Source: Deltaproteobacteria bacterium (GTDB lineage Bacteria > Desulfobacterota > Syntrophia > Syntrophales > UBA2210). From it: a DNA stretch of 9,253 nucleotides. Below the pieces are notes generated by a model. That model had not been told where the DNA came from. It searched no databases and saw nothing but the letters and a program-made list of their open reading frames with translations. Position numbers and translations under genes: made by a program. Shown piece by piece: positions 1 to 5,858 of the stretch (position 1 is its first letter; every line of letters begins with the position of its first letter). The stretch is taken from NCBI GenBank assembly GCA_019314085.1, contig JAFCZZ010000150.1, positions 1 to 9,253 of the forward strand. Reading direction: 5' to 3'.

Positions 1-1
1 G

Positions 2-112
2 GCGGCGGCGAAGGAGGCCCATCCTGACGCGCCTGGTGGGAGCGATGAGGCGTTTAGGAGGCTGGACGAGGCAATGAACAGGATCTGCCAGGCAAGAGGG
101 ATTAAAAAATGA
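2..112 (+). CDS. C-terminal end of a J-domain (DnaJ-like) protein, partial
   Basis: The reading frame is open from the first bases and stops with TGA at 110-112, giving the last 36 residues of a protein that begins outside the window. The visible part contains an HPD tripeptide followed by GGSDEAFRRLDEAM. This is the loop and third helix of a J domain, where HPD stimulates the ATPase of a DnaK-type chaperone. J domains usually sit at the N-terminus of DnaJ, so a J domain that ends the protein points to a small J-only protein or a C-terminal J fusion. Phage and plasmid J proteins recruit host Hsp70 to replication or assembly complexes; whether this one does so is inference. The stop overlaps the next start (ATGA), implying translational coupling. 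Confidence 0.6.
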   Translation, partial: AAAKEAHPDAPGGSDEAFRRLDEAMNRICQARGIKK

Positions 113-117
113 TTCTG
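104..117 (+). repeat. 14-base direct repeat, copy 1
   Basis: AAAAAATGATTCTG spans the stop of the J-domain gene and the start of the next. It matches positions 304-317 at 13 of 14 bases, with the copies offset by exactly 200. Both copies cover a lysine-rich C-terminus followed by TGATTCTG. It may be a duplication scar or coincidence. Confidence 0.3.
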
Positions 118-312
118 TTAAGAGGCGGGGGAATGATCGAGGTCACATATAGATGTCGTGACTGCAAGAAGCATGAGGAGATCAAGTGCGAGGGCCTGCT
201 TCTCCTGTGCAAGGGGAAGGACGGCAGCCTCCGACGAACTATGCATCACCTATCACGTGCCGAGGTGGTGGGGATGATGGTAAATGCCATATGGGAGATG
301 CTCAAAAAGTGA
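109..312 (+). CDS. small cysteine-containing protein of unknown function
   Basis: A 67-residue protein whose ATG overlaps the preceding stop in an ATGA arrangement, with GAGGG eight bases upstream. A second start at 133 also has a purine-rich stretch before it and would give 59 residues. The N-terminal half carries a CRDC pair and two further cysteines (KC and LLC), arranged C-x2-C-x7-C-x7-C, which could hold one zinc ion. The C-terminal half (AEVVGMMVNAIWEMLKK) is probably an amphipathic helix. I do not recognise the family. Coupling to the J-domain gene suggests the two are co-expressed. Confidence 0.55.
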   Translation: MILLRGGGMIEVTYRCRDCKKHEEIKCEGLLLLCKGKDGSLRRTMHHLSRAEVVGMMVNAIWEMLKK

Positions 313-317
313 TTCTG
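304..317 (+). repeat. 14-base direct repeat, copy 2
   Basis: AAAAAGTGATTCTG spans the stop of the small cysteine protein gene. It differs from the copy at 104-117 at one base only. Confidence 0.3.
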
Positions 318-344
318 CCGCTTCAGAATAGTTGTCTTGGACTG

Positions 345-373
345 TTGACACAGGCGCAGTTTTTTGGTAGTCT
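345..373 (+). promoter_or_regulatory. possible promoter of the recombinase gene
   Basis: TTGACA at 345-350 is a perfect sigma70 -35 hexamer. Seventeen bases later TAGTCT (368-373) is a poor -10 match. Transcription would start around 380, only a few bases before the ATG at 383, which has no clear Shine-Dalgarno. If real, the recombinase mRNA would be nearly leaderless. Confidence 0.3.
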
Positions 374-382
374 CAGAGACAT

Positions 383-1318
383 ATGGAGAAGGCGTCGCAG
401 GTGATCTTAGACCGCTTCAATCAAGACCTCTCCGGGAGCGATGAGCACACCAGGAGGGACAGGCGGTTTTATGCAATGAAGTTCTTGGAGTTCGCACAAG
501 ACAGGCCTCTCAGCGAGTGGAACAAGGCCCTGGTGCAGGCATTTCAACGGCATCTTGAGAAGGAAGGCTATGCGCCGGGAACGATTCGGAAGGCTCATGG
601 GATCGTAAAGAGGGTTTTTGACGCGGCCAAAGCTGTTCACGAGGCCGAGAGGATAAGGCTCATCTCGGAAGTCAACCCCAACGACCCCGCGGCGGTGGCC
701 CAGATACTCAAGGCCATATCTCTGCCCGGGCCGATGTGGGATGTGGGGAAAAGGGGGACTCCCCGTGTTGAGAAAAGCGATATGGTTACGCCTGCCCACA
801 CAATTGAGGAGGTTGCGAGAATGGTAGCGGCGGCGAAGGAAGGGAAACTGGAGCTGGCTGAAGTGAGCTTCCTGGGCCTTGCGTCGGTTTACGGACTCAG
901 GCGTCAGGAGCTTGCCAGGGTGTTGCCAGCGGATATAGACTACTCCGCCAAGACCATGTTTATCAGAACCTGCAAGGGCGGCGAGCAGCGGGAGCAGCTC
1001 CTGGCCAATGAGCTCATCCCCTATTTCCAAAGGTATGGCTTCTCCGAGCACTACTCACTGTCCAAGCTGTCCGAACTTTACCGCCGGGTCTGTGTCAAGG
1101 CTGGAGTGGAGCTCAGGGACGGCGCCGGTTGGCACAGCTTTAGACGCTTGCTTGACACCCTCCTTGTTGACAGCTTTGGGGAACTCTATGCGCACATTTT
1201 CCTGCGGTGGAAGCTCTCAAGTTCTTCGCTGATGGAGGAGCGTTACTATTCCAGGGATCCGCTTGAGGTTGACGGGGAGGTGCTGCGGGGACACCCGGTA
1301 TTGGAGCTCTGGCGATGA
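383..1318 (+). CDS. tyrosine recombinase / integrase
   Basis: A 311-residue site-specific recombinase, a usual length for phage and element integrases. Residues about 5-85 form a helical core-binding (SAM-like) domain. The catalytic domain starts near 140. The active-site set is visible: Arg173 in YGLRRQELARV, Lys198 in the TCKGG hairpin, His251 and Arg254 in HSFRR, Trp276 in FLRWK where many integrases have a second His but Cre has Trp, and the nucleophile Tyr288 or Tyr289 in EERYYSRDP. The enzyme cuts and rejoins DNA through a phosphotyrosine link to insert, excise or resolve the element. It starts at ATG 383 because the core-binding helix begins soon after; the next Met (residue 32) would cut that helix. 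No attachment site or tRNA gene is recognisable nearby, so the target cannot be named. Confidence 0.88.
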   Translation: MEKASQVILDRFNQDLSGSDEHTRRDRRFYAMKFLEFAQDRPLSEWNKALVQAFQRHLEKEGYAPGTIRKAHGIVKRVFDAAKAVHEAERIRLISEVNPNDPAAVAQILKAISLPGPMWDVGKRGTPRVEKSDMVTPAHTIEEVARMVAAAKEGKLELAEVSFLGLASVYGLRRQELARVLPADIDYSAKTMFIRTCKGGEQREQLLANELIPYFQRYGFSEHYSLSKLSELYRRVCVKAGVELRDGAGWHSFRRLLDTLLVDSFGELYAHIFLRWKLSSSSLMEERYYSRDPLEVDGEVLRGHPVLELWR

Positions 1319-1354
1319 ATTGTCCGTGCTTTAACCGAGCGATTGGAGGCAACG

Positions 1355-1741
1355 ATGGCGAGAAAGAAGCGCAGCGAGAAAGCCGTAATGAGAGCTGTAG
1401 CGGTTGAGCCGAGGCCGGTAACTCCCCAAGCCCCTGCTGAGGTGAAGGAGACGCTCAGTGCGCTCTGCCCGGTGTGCGGGAGGGCGATTCCTCACAGCCG
1501 AGCAGTTCGGGTGCAAGGGGTGAAGGTGGGCGGGGTCGGCTACTTCGAGGCGATCTCCTGGGATTCGGGTAAACCTTTCGGCGTGGCATCGGCAATCACT
1601 GGCAGGGGAAGTTTCAAGGACTGGCGATACATCACGCCGGTGGATCGCCCCCGCCGAGGTCGAGGCATTGCGAACCCCCCCGACCCGCCCCTGAACCTGG
1701 CTGAGTGGCCATGCCGATTGGTATTAGCCATGCTGGGCTGA
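1355..1741 (+). CDS. hypothetical protein with one CPVC pair
   Basis: A 128-residue protein starting at ATG 1355, preceded by GGAGG at 1345-1349; an upstream TTG at 1343 in the same frame is less likely. The first 35 residues are basic and proline-rich (MARKKRSEKA). Cys38 and Cys41 in CPVCGRAIPH make a zinc-knuckle half-site, possibly completed by His47. The middle (GYFEAISWDSGKPFGVA) looks like a beta-rich domain, and the tail is rich in Arg and Pro. I do not recognise a family. It lies 36 bases after the recombinase stop and could be expressed with it. Confidence 0.55.
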   Translation: MARKKRSEKAVMRAVAVEPRPVTPQAPAEVKETLSALCPVCGRAIPHSRAVRVQGVKVGGVGYFEAISWDSGKPFGVASAITGRGSFKDWRYITPVDRPRRGRGIANPPDPPLNLAEWPCRLVLAMLG

Positions 1742-1841
1742 GAGTGCGACTCCTCGGCTCACGATGCTGCTTGCCTCAGTGGCGATCACGCCGAGCTCTA
1801 CGCTTCCAGCCAACAGTCGCCCATATCCAGGATGGCTATAC

Positions 1842-1861
1842 GGAATTCCCAAAAGAGTTCC
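1842..1861. repeat. imperfect inverted repeat upstream of the operon promoter
   Basis: GGAATTC (1842-1848) and GAGTTCC (1855-1861) can pair over seven positions including one G-T pair, with a six-base spacer. It ends nine bases before the -35 box at 1871. It could be an operator or a weak terminator for the gene ending at 1741. The rest of the 1742-1917 gap shows no gene I can support. Confidence 0.3.
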
Positions 1862-1870
1862 ATAAAACTA

Positions 1871-1899
1871 TTGACAACGGCGGTAGTTTGTGGTATGGT
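1871..1899 (+). promoter_or_regulatory. sigma70-like promoter with extended -10
   Basis: TTGACA at 1871-1876 is a consensus -35. A 17-base spacer leads to TATGGT (1894-1899), a four-of-six -10 hexamer preceded by TGG, which fits the extended -10 pattern TGn. The start of transcription would fall near 1905-1907, about twelve bases before the ATG at 1918, leaving just the GGAGG at 1906-1910 as leader. It is the best promoter I see and would drive the long run of genes to the right. Confidence 0.6.
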
Positions 1900-1917
1900 G
1901 ATGCTGGAGGTGCTGCT

Positions 1918-2112
1918 ATGGGCTATCGGCGGATCACCTTGCGAAGGATGCCGCCAGAGACCCGAAGGCTTGCCAGGCTAATCAACGACCTGGATAGCGT
2001 CAACCGCCGACTAAAGAATTATCTGGCGGTGGTGCAGGAGCTGGAGCTTTGGGCGAAGGCGGCGCAGGCCAGAAAAAAGGCGGAGGGCGAAGGTGAAGGC
2101 GAAGATCGTTAG
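1918..2112 (+). CDS. small basic helical protein of unknown function
   Basis: A 64-residue protein starting at ATG 1918, seven bases after GGAGG. The frame is open back to a GTG at 1705, but that extension would cross the promoter at 1871-1899 and overlap the previous gene, so the short form is preferred. Residues 10-55 are predicted helix (RRLARLINDLDSVNRRLKNY with hydrophobic positions every three to four residues), probably a coiled coil. The tail is a Lys/Glu run ending in EGEGEGEDR, encoded by a purine repeat. It is the first gene after the promoter and overlaps the next by 20 bases. I do not recognise the family. Confidence 0.55.
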   Translation: MGYRRITLRRMPPETRRLARLINDLDSVNRRLKNYLAVVQELELWAKAAQARKKAEGEGEGEDR

Positions 2113-2272
2113 CGACATCGGGGAGACCTTGACCACCATCCCGCTTGATCCCCACACATTCAAGACAGGCAGCGTGGGCTTTGTGGGGCGGGAAAAAATC
2201 AGCGACAATGGCAAGCGGTATCAGGTGCAAGTTCAGGTGGTGGAGATAGGGAGCAAGCGAAAAAAGGCATAG
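2093..2272 (+). CDS. 59-residue basic beta-rich protein of unknown function
   Basis: It starts at GTG 2093, six bases after GGAGG (2082-2086), inside the end of the preceding gene, so the two are likely coupled. The protein begins MKAKIVSDIGETLTTIPLDP and ends VVEIGSKRKKA. Alternating hydrophobic residues (KRYQVQVQVVEIG) indicate beta strands, and the lysine-rich end suggests a nucleic-acid contact. There is no catalytic motif. Good Shine-Dalgarno spacing and a plausible protein composition support it as a real gene. Its stop codon lies in the left arm of the hairpin at 2268-2322. Confidence 0.6.
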   Translation: MKAKIVSDIGETLTTIPLDPHTFKTGSVGFVGREKISDNGKRYQVQVQVVEIGSKRKKA

Positions 2273-2326
2273 CTCCCCGTGATAGGGGGGATCGGCGATC
2301 CCCTCTTTGACGGGGAGCTATGTTTT
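2260..2326. terminator. nested hairpin, possible bidirectional terminator or attenuator
   Basis: CATAGCTCCCCGT (2268-2280) pairs perfectly over 13 bases with ACGGGGAGCTATG (2310-2322). Inside it GGGGATC and GATCCCC form a second 7-base stem around GGC. On the + strand the stem is followed by TTTT (2323-2326); on the minus strand it is followed by CC and six T (complement of 2260-2265). That is the shape of a bidirectional intrinsic terminator. The + strand T tract is short, so partial read-through is likely. The next gene starts only 14 bases on, with no room for a full promoter between, so the structure may tune expression of the genes beyond it. Confidence 0.6.
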
Positions 2327-2339
2327 AGGGGGTGAAAGA

Positions 2340-2690
2340 ATGAAGGTCTTTGAAGTCGGCTACGATGAGAAGTGTGGCGGTTGCAACTGGTATGTCGGCA
2401 AGGTTTACCTGATGGCTGATACCGAGGATGATGCATCGGCGATTTACGGGGAGAACGAGCGGGGGCTTTGCGGGGAGTGCCTTGCCGATATGCTAGCAGA
2501 GGAAGGCTATGAGATAGTGCCGAAGGGCAGTGTCATCTTGGGCGGAAGGGAACGGGCGGAACTGTCGGACGGCTTGGACAAACTCCTTGACCTCGAAGCG
2601 AAACAGGACGGCAAGACCCTGAGCGACCAGCAGTTTGCTCTTATGGAGGGGGTTTTGCGGAAGCTGGGGAGCGATGAAAGTCCGCATTGA
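2340..2690 (+). CDS. hypothetical protein with two CxxC pairs
   Basis: A 116-residue protein starting at ATG 2340 after AGGGGGTGA. It begins MKVFEVGYDEKCGGCNWYVG, and a second pair CGEC follows near residue 45. The two pairs flank a strand-turn-strand segment (KVYLMADTEDDASAIYG), so a treble-clef or zinc-ribbon fold is plausible. The C-terminal half is acidic and helical (ELSDGLDKLLDLEAKQDGK). The protein is acidic overall, so protein contact is more likely than DNA contact. I do not recognise a named family. It starts right after the hairpin and overlaps the next gene by 17 bases. Confidence 0.6.
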   Translation: MKVFEVGYDEKCGGCNWYVGKVYLMADTEDDASAIYGENERGLCGECLADMLAEEGYEIVPKGSVILGGRERAELSDGLDKLLDLEAKQDGKTLSDQQFALMEGVLRKLGSDESPH

Positions 2691-3018
2691 CCATATAGCC
2701 TATGACGCACCGACCAAGCGGGATCACCTGATGAAAGTTCCCCGTCAAGCTCTTTACATCAGCCAAGAGGATCAATACCGAGAGCCAAGGGATGATGCAG
2801 AGCTTGTTGACGCTTTTCTTAACCGCTCGGTCAGGGATGGTAAAATCCTCGCCTCTTCAGGGATAGTCTGTGATGCCTGTAGCGAGCCGATACCTTATGC
2901 CTATGTTTGGGTGCTCGTGTTGGGGGGATACCCTTGGGGGGTGGTCTGTGAACGGTGCAGGCAAGCGCATTGGGCGGATAAGCCCGCCTATGTGCTCCTT
3001 GTTGAATCTCTAAGCTGA
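2674..3018 (+). CDS. hypothetical protein with CDAC and CERC zinc pairs
   Basis: A 114-residue protein starting at ATG 2674, behind GGGGAG and within the end of the preceding gene. Cysteine pairs CDAC (near residue 68) and CERC (near residue 93) are separated by a hydrophobic strand pair (YAYVWVLVLGGYPWGVV). This is a classic four-cysteine zinc ribbon at the C-terminal end. The N-terminal half is charged (KVRIDHIAYDAPTKRDHLMK) and mixed helix/strand. The function is unknown. Translational coupling on both sides suggests one operon. Confidence 0.6.
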   Translation: MKVRIDHIAYDAPTKRDHLMKVPRQALYISQEDQYREPRDDAELVDAFLNRSVRDGKILASSGIVCDACSEPIPYAYVWVLVLGGYPWGVVCERCRQAHWADKPAYVLLVESLS

Positions 3019-3029
3019 AAGGGGGGGCT

Positions 3030-3755
3030 ATGGCAACAAGGGGATGTGTAGCGGTAAAGCGAGGTAGCGGATGGATCGGCGTCTATAATCACTGGGACAG
3101 CTACCCGTCAGGCTTGGGGAAAGACCTTTGGGACTATCTCCACCAGGACGGGGTTGAGGTGAAGGACTTCGCTGAGGCGATACTCCGCTACGACGACTGG
3201 CGCAACTTCATTGGCGGGGGAATATGCCCCTATTGCGGGAAGGTAGGTCTAGGCCAGCCTCATAACATTGGAGGCAATATAGCCTATCCTTCCTTGGTCG
3301 GTGAGCACAGACGCTTTGAGAGTGCCGATGAGATGAGGCGATACTTTCGGCAGCTACCAGCCTGGCAGGGAAGGGATGATGAGATCGAGCGCATGGTGCA
3401 GGAGGAGCTAAGGATAAAGAGGAATGTCGAGCAAACAGGCTTCCCCGATCCGGGCGCAGCTTTCCATGAGCATGGTCTCTTGAGCGACAAGATAACCTCG
3501 GACGACCCTAACCCCCTCTTTATCGAGTGGGTCTATGTCGTTGATCCCGAAAAGCGAACCATCACTATTCTCACGAGCATGAGCGATGGCATCACAACTG
3601 GCGATGTAAGCCAGGACACTAGGCTTCGGGATGACGGCTTTTGGGATTACGGTCATTGTGCCTATCGCCATATCGTGGTCTGTGAGATAAGCCTTGACGG
3701 GGACGAACCCAATTGGGAGCTTATCTGGCAGATGGGGGACGCACTAGCAAGCTAG
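3030..3755 (+). CDS. conserved phage-type hypothetical protein with YNHWDSYPSGLG motif
   Basis: A 241-residue protein starting at ATG 3030 after AAAGGGGGGG. The N-terminus MATRGCVAVKRGSGW followed by VYNHWDSYPSGLG (residues 18-30) matches a pattern I know from many phage and actinobacterial hypothetical proteins (GTRG...YNHxDSYPxGLG), whose role is not established. Cys66 and Cys69 (CPYC) could bind metal with nearby His residues. The section 165-181 (FIEWVYVVDPEKRTITIL) is strand-turn-strand. The conserved polar N-terminal residues Asn, His, Asp and Tyr look like an active or ligand site, but no reaction can be assigned. Confidence 0.65.
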   Translation: MATRGCVAVKRGSGWIGVYNHWDSYPSGLGKDLWDYLHQDGVEVKDFAEAILRYDDWRNFIGGGICPYCGKVGLGQPHNIGGNIAYPSLVGEHRRFESADEMRRYFRQLPAWQGRDDEIERMVQEELRIKRNVEQTGFPDPGAAFHEHGLLSDKITSDDPNPLFIEWVYVVDPEKRTITILTSMSDGITTGDVSQDTRLRDDGFWDYGHCAYRHIVVCEISLDGDEPNWELIWQMGDALAS

Positions 3756-3766
3756 GGGGGCAAAGG

Positions 3767-4012
3767 ATGGCAAGGATATACAGGATCACGATGGAGTATG
3801 TCGGCGTTGCCGACACCGATGAGGAGACGGATTTCCTTGAGGAGTTCATTGTGGAGGGCTACCAGGAGCCCACCTATTATGCTACGGCGGAGCTACTTAA
3901 CGAGGCTATCGAAACTTGGCGGGATGGGGGGAATGAGCCACCTGAAAGGATGGTTAATCTTCTCCGAGAGCAGATAGGAAACGGCGAATTCTGCTTTACA
4001 GTCGCCTATTAG
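3767..4012 (+). CDS. small acidic protein of unknown function
   Basis: An 81-residue protein starting at ATG 3767 behind AGGGGGG. It has 18 Asp/Glu residues against five Arg and no Lys, a net charge near -13. The first half is strand-like (RIYRITMEYVGV) with a dense acidic patch (ADTDEETDFLEEF), and the second half is helical. Strong negative charge in a small element-encoded protein is seen in DNA-mimic inhibitors, but also in ordinary small acidic proteins, so this is only a possibility. It directly precedes the Ku gene with a 15-base gap. Confidence 0.55.
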   Translation: MARIYRITMEYVGVADTDEETDFLEEFIVEGYQEPTYYATAELLNEAIETWRDGGNEPPERMVNLLREQIGNGEFCFTVAY

Positions 4013-4027
4013 AAAGGGGGTGAAAAG

Positions 4028-4786
4028 GTGCGCTCAGTATGGAAGGGACAGATGGGTTTTGGGCTTATCTCGCTGCCCGTGAAGCTCTACGGGGCAACTG
4101 ACACCAGGGGCACATCCTTCCACCTCATGCACCAAGAGTGCGGTGGGGGAAGGATAAGCTACCTCTACAAGTGCAAGGGGTGCGGGGCGATACTGGAAAA
4201 CCGATCCGCTCTAAAGAAGGGATACGAGTATGCCAAAGACCACTATGTCATTTTGGAGGAGAGCGACTTCCAGCGACTTCCGCTAAAGACCCTGAAGCAG
4301 ATAGAGATAGTGGGCTTCACTGGCGACCAGATTGATCCACGGGCTATGGATACGACCTATTACCTGTCGCCTGAGAAGGGCGGAGAGAAGCCTTATCAGC
4401 TTCTCCTTAGCGTGATGGAGAGGCTGAATGTCCGGGCGATAGGGAAGCTCGCCTATCGGGAGCGGGAGCATATCTGCGTGGTCTTTCCGTTTGACGGGAT
4501 AATGTTGCTCCAAACCCTTTGCTACGCTGATGAGATCAGGGACTATGGGGAGATAAAGCCAATGGCTGTCGCCTTGGGGGACAGGGAGCTTGAGCTTGGG
4601 CAAACCCTGGTGAGGGAGATGATGGTCAGCTTCGACCTCTCGGCCTTCAAGGACGACTATCGCCAAGCTCTTGAAGCCCTGATTGAGGCAAAGATAGAGG
4701 GACGGGAGATAGCGGTAGCTGCGGAAGCCCCCGCCCCTACCGGCGACCTTGTTGACCAGCTACTAGCTTCGATCGGGATGAAATGA
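4028..4786 (+). CDS. ku: Ku, DNA end-binding protein of non-homologous end joining
   Basis: A 252-residue bacterial-type Ku, slightly shorter than the usual 260-300. It should form a homodimer ring on broken double-stranded DNA ends and recruit a ligase. The start MRSVWKGQMGFGLISLPVKL matches the conserved Ku opening. The segment KGYEYAKDHYVILEESDF (64-81) and the later FPFDGIMLLQTLCYADEIR (153-171) are typical core-barrel motifs. His35/Cys38 with Cys49 and Cys52 form a probable zinc site inside the first lobe. The C-terminus (DLVDQLLASIGMK) keeps the short helix through which bacterial Ku contacts its ligase, while the long lysine-rich tail of some Ku proteins is absent. The start is GTG 4028 with AAAGGGGGTGA upstream. 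A ligase gene follows closely. Confidence 0.95.
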   Translation: MRSVWKGQMGFGLISLPVKLYGATDTRGTSFHLMHQECGGGRISYLYKCKGCGAILENRSALKKGYEYAKDHYVILEESDFQRLPLKTLKQIEIVGFTGDQIDPRAMDTTYYLSPEKGGEKPYQLLLSVMERLNVRAIGKLAYREREHICVVFPFDGIMLLQTLCYADEIRDYGEIKPMAVALGDRELELGQTLVREMMVSFDLSAFKDDYRQALEALIEAKIEGREIAVAAEAPAPTGDLVDQLLASIGMK

Positions 4787-4794
4787 GGGGGGAG

Positions 4795-4995
4795 ATGACG
4801 AGCGTTTATTGCCCATTCATCACTTGTAGGTGGAACGGAATGTGCGTATTCGGCTTGCTTTTCCCGATGTGCGCCAGGCCAACAATAGAGCTTAACGAGA
4901 CCGAAGGGGAGCTTCTGGACTGCCCCCACTATGAGTGCAGGGAGTTAGGCGATGATAAAGCCGATGCTTGCCGAGACAGCCAAAGAGCCGTTTGA
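4795..4995 (+). CDS. small cysteine-rich protein between Ku and ligase
   Basis: A 66-residue protein with cysteines in YCPFITCRWNGMC near the start, MC at about residue 26, and CPHYEC near residue 43, enough for one or two zinc sites. ATG 4795 lies behind a purine run (AGGGGGGAG), although the spacing is tight. An in-frame ATG at 4783 overlapping the Ku stop (ATGA) would add four residues and is also possible. Its 3' end overlaps the ligase start by 44 bases. Being wedged and coupled between two end-joining genes suggests a partner role, which is inference. No family is recognised. Confidence 0.55.
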   Translation: MTSVYCPFITCRWNGMCVFGLLFPMCARPTIELNETEGELLDCPHYECRELGDDKADACRDSQRAV

Positions 4996-5845
4996 CAGCG
5001 ACAGGCACATTTTCGAGGTCAAGTGGGACGGCGTGCGCTGTATCGTGCTGCCCGGTGGCAGACTCCAGGCCAGGTCGGGAGCGGACATAACGGATCGCTT
5101 TCCTGAGATAAGGGTAGCGACAAGGAAGCCAGCAGTCCTGGACGGGGAGATCGTCTGCTTTGAAGGCGGTCTCCCCTCATTCCCCTTGATCCAGCAGAGG
5201 ATACACAAGCAGGATAGGCTGGCGATAAGGCTGGCGTCAAGGGCAACCCCCGCCACCTTCATCGCCTTCGATGTCCTCTATGTTGACGGGGAGAGCGTAA
5301 TGGAAAAGCCCCTTCTGGAGCGGAAGGGCATCCTGTCATCGCTCAAGGGGGATAGCTCCTTTGCCATCGGCGACCACATCATGTGGAACGGGATAAGGTT
5401 CTTTCAGGCATGTGCCGAGAAGGGGCTTGAAGGCGTCATGGCAAAAGATACTGAAGGGCGGTATCTCCCTGGGAAGCGAACCCCCTACTGGCTGAAGGTG
5501 AAGGCTTTCAAGGAGGAAAAGTTCCTGATCTGTGGGCTAACCGAGGGGGAGAATGAGAGGGCAAACACCTTCGGAAGCCTCGTCCTGGGAAAGGAAACCG
5601 AGAGCGGGCTCGTCTATGTAGGTAATGCGGGGAGCGGGTTCTCCGAGGAGATGCTGGCAACGGTGCTCAAGCTCGCTAGCGGGTTGAAAGGAGATTGCCC
5701 CTTCCCCGAAGCCCCGAAGATGGACAGGGCGGTAAAGTTTTGGGTTGAGCCGTTCCTGTGGTGCGAGGTCAGGTATCTGGAGTATGGAAGCGACGGCAAG
5801 CTCCGCTTCCCGACCTTCAGGGGGCTTGTTTCAGCTTGCTACTGA
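4952..5845 (+). CDS. ATP-dependent DNA ligase, LigD/LigC-type ligase domain
   Basis: A 297-residue stand-alone ligase that seals nicks or ends through a ligase-AMP intermediate. Nucleotidyltransferase motifs in order: I, EVKWDGVR with catalytic Lys24; Ia, RSGADITDRF (41-50); III, LDGE (63-66); IIIa, FIAFDVLYVDGE (103-114); IV, EGVMAK (160-165); V, WLKVK (180-184). The OB-fold domain follows from about 190, ending in motif VI KLRFPTFRGL with Arg285. The opening MIKPMLAE and overall length match the ligase domain of LigD; no polymerase (PolDom) or 3'-phosphoesterase domain is attached or seen elsewhere in the window. ATG 4952 is preceded by GGGAG. All motifs are intact, so the enzyme should be active, presumably with the adjacent Ku. 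Confidence 0.93.
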   Translation: MIKPMLAETAKEPFDSDRHIFEVKWDGVRCIVLPGGRLQARSGADITDRFPEIRVATRKPAVLDGEIVCFEGGLPSFPLIQQRIHKQDRLAIRLASRATPATFIAFDVLYVDGESVMEKPLLERKGILSSLKGDSSFAIGDHIMWNGIRFFQACAEKGLEGVMAKDTEGRYLPGKRTPYWLKVKAFKEEKFLICGLTEGENERANTFGSLVLGKETESGLVYVGNAGSGFSEEMLATVLKLASGLKGDCPFPEAPKMDRAVKFWVEPFLWCEVRYLEYGSDGKLRFPTFRGLVSACY

Positions 5846-5858
5846 GAAAGGAGGTTCT

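Noticed and set aside
186..404. 72-residue + strand frame
   Set aside because: It overlaps the coupled small gene at 109-312, ends in an Arg run created by the recombinase start, and has no ribosome site.
407..1051. 214-residue frame on the minus strand
   Set aside because: It lies entirely within the recombinase gene, which has a full active-site set, and its translation shows no domain; it is a mirror reading frame.
1705..1917. Upstream extension of the gene at 1918 to a GTG at 1705
   Set aside because: It would include the -35/-10 promoter and overlap the previous gene; ATG 1918 has a good GGAGG.
2080..2106. Purine repeat GGCGAAGGTGAAGGCGAAG as a possible iteron
   Set aside because: It encodes the acidic EGEGEGED tail and contains the ribosome site of the next gene; there is no repeated unit of iteron length.
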